This document shows, piece after piece, positions 1 through 10,255 of a stretch of DNA of 64,000 nt. A program made the translations under genes and the position numbers. Source of the stretch: Diphasiastrum complanatum (lineage: Eukaryota > Streptophyta > Lycopodiopsida > Lycopodiales > Lycopodiaceae); contig CM055108.1 of NCBI GenBank assembly GCA_029204225.1, positions 6,015,599-6,079,598 on the forward strand, in the 5' to 3' direction. Below the pieces are notes generated by a model that saw only the letters and a program-made list of their open reading frames with translations, had not been told where the DNA came from and ran no database searches. Numbering within the stretch: the stretch's first letter is position 1; each line of letters opens with the position of its first letter.

Positions 1-1513
1 TAAGTGTTAATGATATTTGTGTTTATCAGCTTCAGTTTTTGAGGCATGTGCATTAGCAGTTTATATTGGATAAGTTCTTTATATCTGTATTAAATATGGA
101 AAGTATCAACCTTATCTAATCATTGTCACCTATATTAAAGGCGGCTTTAGATCAGGCTCGGTATTGAACTGTGCCATTGTATGAGCTTTGAAAGCAATTT
201 ATTGCTCGAGCTCTTTGGCTGACTGGCTTGACCATTGAGTTAGGATTCAGATCAGGCTCAGTATTGAACTGTGCTGTTGTATGAGCTTTGAAAGCAATTT
301 ATTGCTCGAGCTCTTTGGCTGACTGGCTTGACCATTGAGTTAGGATTTATGCTCTGTGACGCTTTTTGTAATATTCAGTAGCATCCTGCTTATTTATCGT
401 CTAACACACAAGGGCACTGGTTTTACAGCTCTGGAGAGGAACGAAAGCAATCAGTAATAAGAAAAGACATCCAACCAGTATTGTTAAATTACAGAAGTTA
501 TTGGGAAGCGATGCTAGTTCTAATTACAGGTTTTGAAGGATAGTGGAGATTTACTAAAATGAGTTTCTGTCCTAGTATTTTGTTTTGGAAACTATGTAAC
601 TCAAGTATTAGTTTGTATAGGTTTCATGAAAGCATGGGAAGTGTATAATTGGTTAAGCATATCCCATTCAAACTCTGGCTGTCGTCGGCTACTTTATGAA
701 CAACTTGAACATGAACATCTACGGTTCTCTCTACTATTGCATCTGGCTATGATGTGCATGAAGATGAATTTTTTTTTTGAGTTAATAGCTGCAATAACTC
801 CTGAAGTGGACATATCAATCGCCTATTTTGAAATTGTTAGGTCAAAATTGTAGCATCTATTTGATCAGTATTTCACGTTCTTAAACTTGAGCTAGAGAGT
901 ACCTGACCTTTAAAGTCTGTGTACTGTGTGATTCATTGGTTGAATCTTAGCATCTAAGCATCTATGTCAACATGTCTGCATTTTCAGATACACTAGAGTA
1001 GTATCTCCCTTAATTCCTGAAGTTTTAAATTTACTACTGTATCATTCCCATATTTCGATGGTTACCGATGTATCAATAAATTTGTCCCTGTGCAATGAGC
1101 ATGTTCAGTGGCAAATTAAAATATATTCGTGTGTTCATGAACTTTTCTACATAACCAAGTTTGGCATAATAGATGTAAGACCAATATCAAGAAAATTTTG
1201 TTGTAACAAAATCAGGATATCAGTCAAATATGTACGAACAACATTCACATTTTATATGCAAGTGATAACTAGGACATTATAGAACAAGTTGAACCAAAGT
1301 CCTAATAGCCAAAGGATTTCTCTGGAGCACATATGCGTATGTTCTTTAAGAAATTTGAAGGTTCTAACTTCAAAGCACACTCTATTACAAATCATAAATC
1401 AAGATTGCAAGATCTAGAATGACAAATTTGTTTGATTCGTCAAAGACATGCCAAAATTTTATTGTTGAAACAATAACAAACCATACAAGGAGCCCAACAA
1501 ATACTGTCTTGAT
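1..1513. other. AT-rich stretch without a recognisable gene
   Basis: I see no coding sequence with family similarity and no splice-consistent exon series. The only structure is the tandem duplication at 151-350. The short open frames at 626-853 and 1058-1282 have no recognisable domain and look like chance. The stretch could be intron, UTR or intergenic DNA of a gene lying to the left; the sequence does not decide. Confidence 0.4.
151..350. repeat. Two-copy tandem duplication, 100 bp unit
   Basis: Copies at 151-250 and 251-350 are nearly identical: both start atcaggctc, continue through gtattgaactgtg, and end in gttaggatt. Only a few substitutions separate them (for example gccattg versus gctgttg). 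The high identity suggests a fairly recent local duplication. No coding content is evident. Confidence 0.9.
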
Positions 1514-2334
1514 ACATAGATGCACCGCGATTCAGAAACGCGTTTCGGGATTTTTCCAAAATCGCGCAGAATCATTTTTTTTTTTTTGAAATTTTTTTAG
1601 CCAATATGGGTATCATATGTATCCTTTGATTGAGAGCATTATGACTATGTAGTTTGCCGACTGTTTCGGGTGCAAAACACCAAAAAGTGTGTTTTCACTC
1701 AGGGAGTTGGAAGGCCAAATCATGAAGAGCCCCAGGACCTCGCCGTTGGGGGCCGTTGCCCCCTAAACCCCCCACTCGGGGGCTACCGCCCCCCCAGACC
1801 CCCTGTTTCTCAGGGGGAAAACCGCTCCCCGAACCCCCTGTTTCTCAGGGGGAAAACCGCTCCCCGAACCCCCTGTTTCCCAGGGGGCTATCACCTCCCG
1901 AACCCCCTAGAGCTTCATGCTATATAGACATTGTAGATAAAAATGCTACCACCCCCCATAGATAAAAATGAATCCAAATGCGCGCCGAGAAGGGCCCAAT
2001 ATTATGCCCCCAACTGTATGCACATTGCACTCACATCTCCAGTGAAACGATTGCAAAAGTGATCATCATCCATACAGTTGATAGCCCAAACTGTAGGATT
2101 AACATTTATTGAAAACCAGAGCAAATGACAACCAAATAGCTACTGAAAATAAGATCTGTTTCGTCTACTGCACTTCTGAGAGGCAAAACGTTGGTTTGAC
2201 CATTGATCCCCTAAAAAAATTTCAGCCATAAGCTATTTTTCCAATTTTGTTTTTTTTGTTTTTTGCGATTCTGGGTTCAAAATCGCGACTCGCGAATTGT
2301 GGACCCAACGAATCGCGATTCGGTGCATCTATGT
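1514..2334. mobile_element. Non-autonomous TIR DNA transposon with GC-rich core
   Basis: The element starts ACATAGATGCACCG at 1514 and ends in the exact reverse complement CGGTGCATCTATGT at 2321-2334, a perfect 14 bp terminal inverted repeat. CTTGAT flanks both sides (1508-1513 and 2335-2340); the shared flank can be read as longer if part of the TIR is counted. Subterminal sequence is rich in CGCGATTC-type motifs on both ends. There is no transposase. The middle (about 1735-1905) is a very GC-rich block that includes a 35 bp tandem repeat. The superfamily is uncertain: the target duplication length is compatible with hAT or Mutator-like elements. Confidence 0.75.
1799..1903. repeat. 35 bp tandem repeat, three copies, inside the TIR element
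   Basis: Units start at 1799, 1834 and 1869, each opening ccccctgttt, followed by a c-to-g run that can pair with the c-run (ccccct ... aggggg). Every unit can therefore form its own small hairpin. Plus-strand reading frames through it are proline-rich only because of the base composition; they are not a gene. Confidence 0.85.
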
Positions 2335-2754
2335 CTTGATATATGTATTATAAAATTTTTTATATTTATATTTTTTATATTCTAAAAATTTGCATTACGA
2401 CCTTATGCTATAATGTTCATTTTGATCCAACTAATCAGCTATCTTGATATATTGCAATTTTGAGACAATGCAATTTATTTATTTTTTACTTAGCTTTCTC
2501 TTTACAAAGAATGACATGGAGGGCAAACTTCAATTGATGATTTGTTATCCGTATTGGTGGACTACAAGGAAAAGAGAGTTAATTTTTGACCTAATCTATG
2601 CAACTAGGTGATGTGTTATATATGAAACTTTCTCATCCACACTCAACGCTTTATCGAAGTTGTAGATGTGATTGTAGCATCGAAGTCATAAAACCGTGGG
2701 ATACTATGGTATCAGATTAGTAGAACTCTGATTATAACAGAAGCTTTGATACCA
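2335..2754. other. Unassigned flank of copia LTR, with PBS-like motif
   Basis: No gene is visible. At 2743-2754 the minus strand reads TGGTATCAAAGC directly after the LTR end at 2755, which looks like an initiator-Met-type primer binding site. A second copy of the motif in the opposite orientation (tggtatcaga, about 2708-2717) makes an inverted pair around a 25 bp spacer. Confidence 0.5.
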
Positions 2755-3399
2755 TGTCGTAAAACGAGAGGTTAGTCAGCGGAAGTTCGAGCGGGTGCGG
2801 TGTAGGATTGGAAGAATGTCAGTTAGCAGCAGAACAATTCAAGAATGAATGATTCAGATAAGCACAAATGAACAATACAATAGTGAGATTGGAATTGCAC
2901 TCTGATTAATATCAACAATGAGTACAATGGCTTGAATTGATAACTTCAGCTTGTTGAGCGTGATAAAGCTTGACTCCAAAAACTCGAAATTAATTCAGAA
3001 GAAGTTTTCTGATGAAGATTAAGTCTTAACTAACTTCCTATCCACAGTTTGTTGGTCTATTACAAAATATCTTTTACTTGCTAAATATCTAATTAGCATT
3101 AAATGCTATCTGTCTCATTTATTACAACCGCCTTTGAATGTACAAAGTAGGCGGACTTTTACCACGGATCGGATTTCTAACCGACAATATCGAAATTTAC
3201 ATTGATTCAAAAATTACAATGACTCGAAAATTACGTATTTTTTGAGTCGATATGATATCGAAAAATTCTAAAAACTAAGAGTCAAGTTTTTGCTATAAAA
3301 ATTTGAGTCATCCTTTTTTTGGTTTTCTTGTATAAATATATACAGCTTTCAAGATGCTCATTATTGAATGGATTTGAGGCTGAGCATCGAATTTCAACA
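2755..3399 (-). mobile_element. LTR of minus-strand Ty1/copia element
   Basis: On the minus strand the LTR begins TGTTGAAATTCG at 3399 and ends ACGACA at 2755 (645 bp, TG...CA). It is preceded by a purine tract (minus strand TAAGGAGGAG, plus 3400-3409), as expected of a 3' LTR polypurine tract, and the copia RNase H coding sequence ends just upstream. Unusually, a PBS-like sequence abuts its far side. Only one LTR of this element lies in the window. Confidence 0.8.
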
Positions 3400-5215
3400 C
3401 TCCTCCTTAATGTGGATCCTAACAAATTGTTGAATCCTGAGATGGTGCTCCTTTGATAAAGCCTTGGTGAAGTAATTTTCTGCCATTGAATCTGTCCTGC
3501 AATAGACCAATGATACTCCTTGCTTTGCACTTTCTCTCTTAGGTAGAGATACCTTATTTCGATATGCTTGCTTCGAGAACGAAATCTCGGATTTAAAGAG
3601 AGTGCTATAGTGCTTTGGTTGTTACAAAAAATGGCCGTTGGATGTGACTATGCAAGGTCGATTTCTGCACGCAGGTGCCTTAGCCAGATTGCCTCCTTGG
3701 TAGCATTTGTGGTAGCAATTTTGATTCGGTTGATGACAATGCTACTGAGGTATGCTTTCGGCTGTTCCAAGAAATTGGGCCTTGATTGTATAAAAATACA
3801 AATCTAAAAGTCGACCTTCTGGTATCGATATCTCCCGTCCAATCTGCATTTGTGTAGCCGTGAAGAATATTGGCAGATTGACTACCTCCATAACAGATGT
3901 TGAGATTCTTGGTTGCTTGGACGTATTTCATGACCTTTGTAAGTGCTTTCCAATGGGTTAGACTTGGATTCGATAGGAACTGGCTAAGTGAACTGATCGA
4001 ATATGCAAGGTCAAGTTGTGTGGAGATCATTGCGTACATCAGTGAGCCGATAATGGAGTGAAACGGATATTGCTTCATTTTCTCCTTTTCTACTTCAATT
4101 TGAGGAGATTGTTCCTTTGATAGCTTTAGTCCAAGGTCGAGTGGAAAGAGGCTTGGTTTGCAATTGGCCATTCCATACTTTTCCAACACGTTGGTGAGGT
4201 ATCTTTGTTGACTGATGAAAATCAGTCTGTTGGGTCGAATTTTGGAAAATTTTGATTCCGAGACAGTAGTGGCTGGACCCATATCAGTCATTTTATGTAT
4301 TTCGTGTCCTCCATCAGATTCAGATTGTTACTGAATAATAGAGTATCATCTATATAGAGAGTGATGATGATGTAGAAATTCGATACGGACTTGAAGTAGA
4401 CATTCGAGTCTACTGAGTTCGGAATGAAACCATTCTCAATAAGAAATGCATTGATTTTTTTGAACCAGGCTCTGGGTGACTATTTCAGCCCATAGAGTGC
4501 CTTGTGAATTTTACATATAAGGTGTTGCTTACCTCGAACTTCATATCCCTCTGGCTGTGACATATAGATTTCCTCTTCAATGGTCTTGTTGAGGAAAGCA
4601 GTCTGGACATCCATTTGATGGACTTTGAGATCTGCTGCAGCTGCAAAGGAAAGTAATAGTCGGGGATCGAAGCATGCTTTGACAACAAGGCTGAAGGTAT
4701 CAGAATAATCCAGATCTGGAATCTGGGAATAGTCTTTGGCGACTAGTCTGGCTTTATATCGATTCAGCCTTCCTTCAGTATCATACTTCGTCTTGAATAT
4801 CCATTTGGATGGAATCAAATTTCGACCCTTTGGCAGCTCAGTGATTATCCACGTTTGATTTTCTATCAGAGAGTCGAATTATGTGTCTATCATTGCTTTC
4901 CATTGATCAGCATCTTTGAAACTGTGTTTGGTTCCTGCACAAAGTAATAGGCTGCATCATCTATAAATCGGGATGGAGGTTGTCTGGGTCGATTCGATCT
5001 TCTTGGCTAAATTTCGACCCTCTGATGTGATTCGACCCGTCGAGGTTGTGACTCATTTTTCGAGTCAGTATCGATTTTCTGGTTTTTGATCCTGGATCTA
5101 TTTTTGATACATGGATCGAAAATTTCTCGAGCTTTCCCTTTGTGGTTGATAAATTGATCTTCCACAAAAATGACATCTCTACTGGTGTATGAAAAAACAA
5201 ATTGTTTCTGGCCAC
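3400..5215 (-). pseudogene. Ty1/copia polyprotein remnant (integrase end, RT, RNase H)
   Basis: Read on the minus strand from 5215 down. First comes an integrase C-terminal segment (about 5185-5100; RDVIFVEDQF-like after one frame change). Then the reverse transcriptase core at 4818-4480 with KWIFKTKY and VHQMDVQTAFLN, ending in ALYGLK and an in-frame TAG. The YIDD active site is encoded at 4345-4356. The RT C-terminus and RNase H follow at 4291-3680 (QYPFHSIIGSLMYAM, GYTNADWTGD, ALSSTES), and a degraded RNase H tail reaches 3410. Several stops and frameshifts show it is dead. Gag, protease and most of integrase are missing, so the element is 5'-truncated around 5215-5385. It acted as a retrotransposon polyprotein. 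Confidence 0.9.
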
Positions 5216-5385
5216 AAAGCTATGATAGCTTTAGAGCTCAAGGCAGAAGAGAAACAAGGGAGCTGCATGGTTGCGAACAGAAAAGCTTTGAAGACCGAAG
5301 ACACAAAGACGAGAGTCAAACGTTCATTGACTGAAGGTCACACGAACAAGAGCACGAACACGAACATGAAGAAGAAGATAAAAGG

Positions 5386-6277
5386 TGTTAGCAACAAATT
5401 AAAATCAAAGTAAAATAAAACACTGTGGCATCTGTAGTGTAAGTCCACGTGTGAGTACTTGTTAATAAATTCTTACCATGGCATGTGTGTTATAAGTCCA
5501 TGGGTATAAACTTAATTAAATTCTAAACTTCTAAGTTAGAAAACTTAATTTAGAGCACTTAAACTTAGAAACTTAAGCTTAGAAAATAAAAGATTTTAAG
5601 TTATATTGAGTTCTAAGTTTAGAGTCTTAGACTTTATGAGTTAGAATTTGAGAAATTTAGAAGTCTCAGAATTGCAAGTTTTAGAAATTAATCCCATAAG
5701 TTAGTAGAAGCTTATGGAAGACCCTTTTTGCTATAAGAAGAGAGGCGTTTCCTTTGTAAAATAACAGTTTTGAGATTATGCTAAATTGCTATCTCTTTTG
5801 AGATTATCTTGTTGTTTCACTTGTGTTCCCATTGGAAGGTGCATAGCTTGAGGGAAGGTGCTCGGGCCTCCTCTTGCCTCCTTTCACTGGATTATTGTGG
5901 CATGTTTTATTTGTTAGTTATTTAGTTAGCCGCAATTTATTATTTCATTTCCCTTTGGGAATTAGTATTAGTTTTACGGTTTGCTAGTTGGGAAGCCTTA
6001 GCAAGCCTAGTTTATTGTTGATCCTTGCTAGTTGGGTACCGCCTTAGCGAGTGTATTTACTTTCCAAGGAGTGGCTAGTTGGGTACCGCCTTAGCCACAC
6101 CTTAATTAGTTTCTATTCCAAGCACTAGTTGGAAAGCCTTGGTGCTCTCGTTTCATTTATGTTTTTTATTTCACAGTTGTTAAGCTTTGTAGAAGGTGGA
6201 CGACCGGTCTACCACTATACTACGCACAAACCCCTCATTAGACCTAGCCACCGTAGAAAGTAGAAATACTTCCAACA
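5386..6277 (+). mobile_element. 5' LTR of LTR family A (plus strand)
   Basis: The LTR starts TGTTAGCAACAAATT at 5386 and ends CTTCCAACA at 6277, giving TG...CA ends and 892 bp. It is followed within two bases by a PBS-like sequence. Internally a pattern around 'gctagttggg' recurs several times between 5980 and 6135. An inverted relative lies at 7844-8280, which lacks about 330 bp of this copy (roughly 5481-5810). No full second LTR in the same orientation is present. Confidence 0.7.
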
Positions 6278-6278
6278 T

Positions 6279-6295
6279 TGGCACCATTGCCGCTT
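6279..6295 (+). other. Primer binding site, tRNA-Asp-like (family A)
   Basis: TGGCACCATTGCCG follows the LTR end. It differs by few bases from the TGGCGCCGTTGCCGGGGA expected for plant tRNA-Asp, which many plant Ty3/gypsy elements use. The position directly after TG...CA LTR ends supports the call; the divergent tail weakens it. Confidence 0.55.
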
Positions 6296-6812
6296 TCTAA
6301 GTTTTTTTCTACATAGCTTACTTGTTTTCTTTAATACTAACGTGCTTGTGCATATGCTTGCCTGTTATTTTCCTTCACACTACAGCACAAGACTTTTCTC
6401 GAGGTCCTACACGAGCTGCTGAGCAACCTATCAAGTCGGGGGGAAGCAACAAAAGTGTCAGCTTGGACATTTTCTTTGAAAGAAGTGACCCAAGTGACAT
6501 TTTTTTTAATCAAACAAGTATATCAGAATTCGCCGATCTGTCTGCAGCCATAATCGACATTGATCTTCGATTTTATCACCTCCGCGAATTCTGACCCTGT
6601 TCAGATTTTTCAAAAACCCACTAGTTTATTGGCAAAATCCTTTGTTTTCCACCCTAATCTTTGTGTCGAAATTCGTCGGCTTCACTGAGGCTAGATCTAT
6701 GTAAAATCAATCCTCCAGCAGCTCCGCGAATTTTATCTCAGAGATTTAGCCTGTTTTCTACCAGAAAATCACTTTTTCACTATTATCCTTGTCTATCAGC
6801 AAAACTTTCGTT
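6296..6812 (+). other. Leader of family A element, no recognised gene
   Basis: This is the internal region after the PBS. An open stretch at 6322-6594 would begin with a hydrophobic segment, but it lacks an ATG there and has no recognised domain, so I do not call a gene. Early degenerate copies of the 'cagaattcgccgac' motif of the next array are visible at about 6526 and 6666. Confidence 0.4.
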
Positions 6813-7423
6813 TCAGAATTCGCCGACCATACTAGGAAATCGCCCACAGTCTGAACAATTTCTATACATCCTCTACAAATTATGTCCTTTCCAAAAAATT
6901 CAAAAAAAGTAAAAAATCAATATTTTGTCAATGAAAACTCCTTATCAGAATTTGTCGACCATACCATAAAATCGTACGAAGTCTGAATGATTTCTAGCAA
7001 ATTCTAAAAATAAAAATAAAAATGCAGTATCAAAATTCGTCAACCATACCAAGAAATTGCCCATAGTTTGAACGATTTCTATACATCCTCTGCGAATTCT
7101 GTCCTTTGCAAAAAATTCAAAAAAAAAAATTAAAAAATCAATATTTTGTCAATGAAAACTCCTTATTAGAATTTGCCGACCAAGCCGTGAAATCATTCGA
7201 AGTCTGAATGATTTCTGGCGAATTCTAAATTTAAAAAAAATGCAATATCAGAATTCGTCGACCATACCCGGAAATCGCCCACAGTTTGAACGATTTCTAT
7301 ACATCCTCCACAAATTATCTCCTTTGCAAAAAATTAAAAAACTCAATATTTTGTCAATGAAAAATCTTTATCAGAATTCGTCGACCATATCATGAAATCA
7401 TCCGAAGTCTGAACGATTTCTAG

Positions 7424-7430
<7 letters not shown>
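6813..7430. repeat. Tandem array of alternating A and B subunits
   Basis: Three A-B pairs: A at about 6813, 7031 and 7250 (about 125-135 bp each) and B at 6946, 7166 and 7373 (about 85 bp; the last is cut by a TA run). Both subunits start cagaattcgtcgaccata and carry a GAA-TGATTTCT-type core, so A and B are themselves ancient duplicates. A carries 'cccacag', B carries 'cgaagtctgaa'. The period of the pair is close to 218 bp. The array lies in the internal region of the family A element, as expected of an LTR-retrotransposon leader minisatellite. Confidence 0.85.

Positions 7431-7454
<24 letters not shown>
7424..7454. repeat. (TA)n microsatellite
   Basis: A run of about 15 TA dinucleotides interrupts the last B subunit of the preceding array. 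Confidence 0.9.
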
Positions 7455-7458
<4 letters not shown>

Positions 7459-7522
7459 CAGTATTTTCTCAGTGAAAATCTCTTATCAGAATCCGCGAGT
7501 ATTGTATTCTGATTCAGCAGTT

Positions 7523-7670
7523 AAATGTGAATTTACAAAGTGCAAATAGGCCTTTACATGAATTTAGGCACTATAGCACATTTACATGTATAAAAATTAA
7601 ATTTTTTTATAATATATAATAATAAGTCAGATAAGGTGGGATCATGAGGCTCCACATATCCCCTTCCTCA
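7523..7670 (-). mobile_element. LTR start fragment of family B with polypurine tract
   Basis: On the minus strand, GAGGAAGGGGATA (plus 7657-7670) precedes TGTGGAGCCTCATGATCCCAC starting at 7656. The sequence to 7523 matches the first about 133 bp of the complete plus-strand family B LTR at 10233. This looks like the polypurine tract and truncated 3' LTR of a minus-strand family B element. Together with 10233-10365 it forms an inverted repeat flanking 2.58 kb. Confidence 0.7.
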
Positions 7671-7843
7671 GCTGTGCAGCGGCTCGCAAACAATTTGCTT
7701 ACATTCTTCGCTGTCGCTTCCTGTTGGCTGGCTTGCTATGAAAAATAGCCTTAGCTCAGGCTTCATTTTCCTCATTAACTTGCTCTAAGGTCATTGCTTT
7801 TATAGCAAGGTAATAATTATTCTTTTAATTGAATGAAAAGGGA

Positions 7844-8296
7844 ACACCAAGGCTTCCCAACTAGTGCTTGGAATAGAAACTAATTAAGGTGTGGCTAAGG
7901 CGGTACCCAACTAGCCACTACTTGGACAATAAATAAACTTGCTAAGGTGGTACCCAACTAGCAAGGATCAACAATAAACTAGGCTTGCTAAGGCTTCCCA
8001 ACTAGCAAACCGTAAAACTAATACTAACTCCCAAAGGGAAATGAAATAATAAATTGCGGCTAACTAAATAATTAACAAATAAAGCATGCCACAATAATCC
8101 AATGAAAGGAGGCAAGAGGAGGCCCGAGCACCTTCCCTCAAGCTATGCACCTTCCAATGGAAACAAAAGTGAAACAGCAAGATGTCATGGTAAGAATTTA
8201 TTAACAAGTACTCACATGTGGACTTACACTACAGATGCCACAATGTATTATTTTACTTTGATTTTAATTTGTTGCTAACATTATCCCCCTCCTAAT
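7844..8296 (-). mobile_element. Truncated 3' LTR of family A with polypurine tract, minus strand
   Basis: On the minus strand the sequence begins TGTTAGCAACAAATT at 8280 and follows the plus-strand family A LTR closely to about 7844, apart from the roughly 330 bp block absent here. It is preceded by a minus-strand purine tract ending GGAGGGGGATAA (plus 8281-8292), the expected polypurine tract of a 3' LTR. The element thus runs toward lower coordinates, with its internal region at 8281 and above. Beyond 7844 the similarity ends. Confidence 0.7.
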
Positions 8297-10018
8297 TGGA
8301 TTGGCGGTCCCACACCAATGGCAATATAAAGAACCCCGCTCCTTATGGTGTGGGAGGAGTCAAGTCGGAGCAGCTTGTAGATGTGGAATATTTTGTAAAG
8401 TGTTGCTCCGTAGGTGATGAAGCTTTGAAGAAGTATGAGCGTCTCTAGCAGATTTGGCTCTTTGATGGTTTGTAGTTCCAATTGCTCATGTTGATGATTC
8501 AATGGATGATGTACAAGAGCTTGGGTTGTTGAATATGGTATGAAAACAACACAAGGTGAGAATGAACGGTAATGAGATGAAGATGAGGCAAGATATGAGT
8601 CGGATATGGGGGTGGTGGTGGAGATGAATGAATAGATCAAAGGTTTGTTGCTCATAGTTGTCTCTTGAAAACATAATGGCAGAATTGTGATTGTCGCATT
8701 GTAGCTTAATTGTACCGTTAAGAGCTCCATGAAGGATTGCTTGGAATAGAGGTCTGAACGATTGCCCTTCCTCTTTTTTTTTCTTTTTTTTTTTGAATAA
8801 AGTAGTGCCCTTTGAATAGTCAACAAGTGAATAACTTGCTGATTTCTTTAATTGCGAAAACACCACTTGTTGTTTTGTGAAAAATCTCCAAGGTCCTTTT
8901 GATAATATGATTGTCTTGGCTTGTCGGGAGTTATGAATTGACATCGTTTGTATGTTGCAAATATTGTAGACTTGTCTGCTCTACGAAGTGCTTCAAGTGA
9001 GAACTAGAGCAAGTTCAGAATGATCAATCAAGTGGGAATGAGGTCTTGAAGCATGGATGAGAAAAGTGAGATGAAGCTTCAAGATTAATTATACGGTGGA
9101 ACATGGGAGAAGGAATGGGTATGGACAAGGTATGCTAGGGATCTTGTGTGTATTTTTATACATGTTCATAACCAATGCTCAATGTACAATTTTTCAAAGA
9201 GTCATCATTGTTTGCCGTTGAAAATGACATTTGTCCTTGGGGTTGTGTATTTATAATTCCATTCACTGATGGATTCAGGATTTCTTCGTCATTGCAACTT
9301 TTGAGCTTGTTGAAGTAGCTAGCATGGATATACAGCTAGAAAAGCGTGGATTTTGTATCGCTTACGTAAAATCAACTGCTTATTGAAGGTGGTTGTGGTT
9401 TTTGTGAACATTAAATCTTGTTGGGAAGATGGATCTTTTGTTGGATAATATTGGCAGCCCAATAATGTGCTCCATTAGTTTCCCAATAGAACATTTGTTG
9501 TGAAGTCCCTTAACTGCTTTTCTCCAACCTGTATGTTGTTTCTTGGGAGTCCACTCATGAAAAGATACTGCTTGGAAGCTTGTGTGAGGGGTCTCTAGCT
9601 TGTGTCTTCTGAGTAGTGATTTTTCCTCACATTTGAATTGTGCTTTGGGGTTGCACAACATTGCTTGTGAAGATAATTTGTGTTGGGCGCACACCGGTAG
9701 ATAATATCTGATGGAGTATGGTGATAATGGCGATGCACAAGGTAGTGTTGTTGTGTGATCTTTCTGACTCTATACAACAATTGAATGTTTTGGATTAGAA
9801 ATTGAAAGTTACGCGTGAGTACTTTAAAGATTATTTGACTGACAAACATGCAAGAAAAAAAACATAACATAAAAGGGTGTAAAAAGAAAAGTAAAAAGAT
9901 GAGCAAACTAAAAGAACATGATCACAAAACGACATAGGTGTTACGGACTTACAAACACATATTCAGACTCACATAACAAACATCAATCAGTAAATCTCCC
10001 AGAAGTAGCACAACTGTG
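8297..10018. other. Internal region of minus-strand family A element, no recognised gene
   Basis: Minus-strand open stretches at 8281-8944 and 9380-9906 show no domain I recognise; several depend on A/T runs. By position they lie between the putative gag fragment (10019-10255) and the polypurine tract at 8281-8292. They are most simply degenerate internal sequence of a non-autonomous LTR element. No reverse transcriptase or integrase motif is visible on either strand. Confidence 0.4.
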
Positions 10019-10255
10019 TCAGCGCAAGCGTGAAGGGCAATCCTTAACATGGTGTTCAATGCCACAATTTTCACAAGCTCGTGGAAGACGAAGTTTGTCT
10101 GGGCAGCGAATACTAGGATGTTTACCTACACAGATAAAGCATCCGCGTATTGCGGGAAATTGTTGCATCGCAAACACAACTTGGTTTGGATCGTAGATCG
10201 GGGCATTAGGATCATACGGATAATATACCACCTGTGGAGCCTCATGATCCCACAT
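10019..10255 (-). pseudogene. Gag-like fragment with two zinc knuckles
   Basis: The minus-strand frame encodes CFICVGKHPSIRC followed 10 residues later by CENCGIEHHVKDC. Both fit C-x2-C-x3-H-x4-C, one residue shorter between the second Cys and the His than the retroviral CCHC consensus C-x2-C-x4-H-x4-C. Upstream is a proline/tyrosine-rich stretch (YYPYDPNAPIYDPNQVV). Such paired knuckles usually belong to nucleocapsid regions of LTR-element Gag and bind nucleic acid. The first codons lie in the family B LTR start, so the frame is chimeric at its N-terminus. I do not recognise the exact family. Confidence 0.5.

Noticed and set aside
1670-1965. Proline-rich open frames in a GC-rich block
   Set aside because: The composition follows from the 35 bp tandem repeat inside a TIR element; two overlapping frames are equally open, and there is no start or splice context.
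8281-9906. Several minus-strand frames of 100-180 codons
   Set aside because: No domain; poly-lysine stretches come from A/T runs; the region fits internal sequence of a decayed LTR element.
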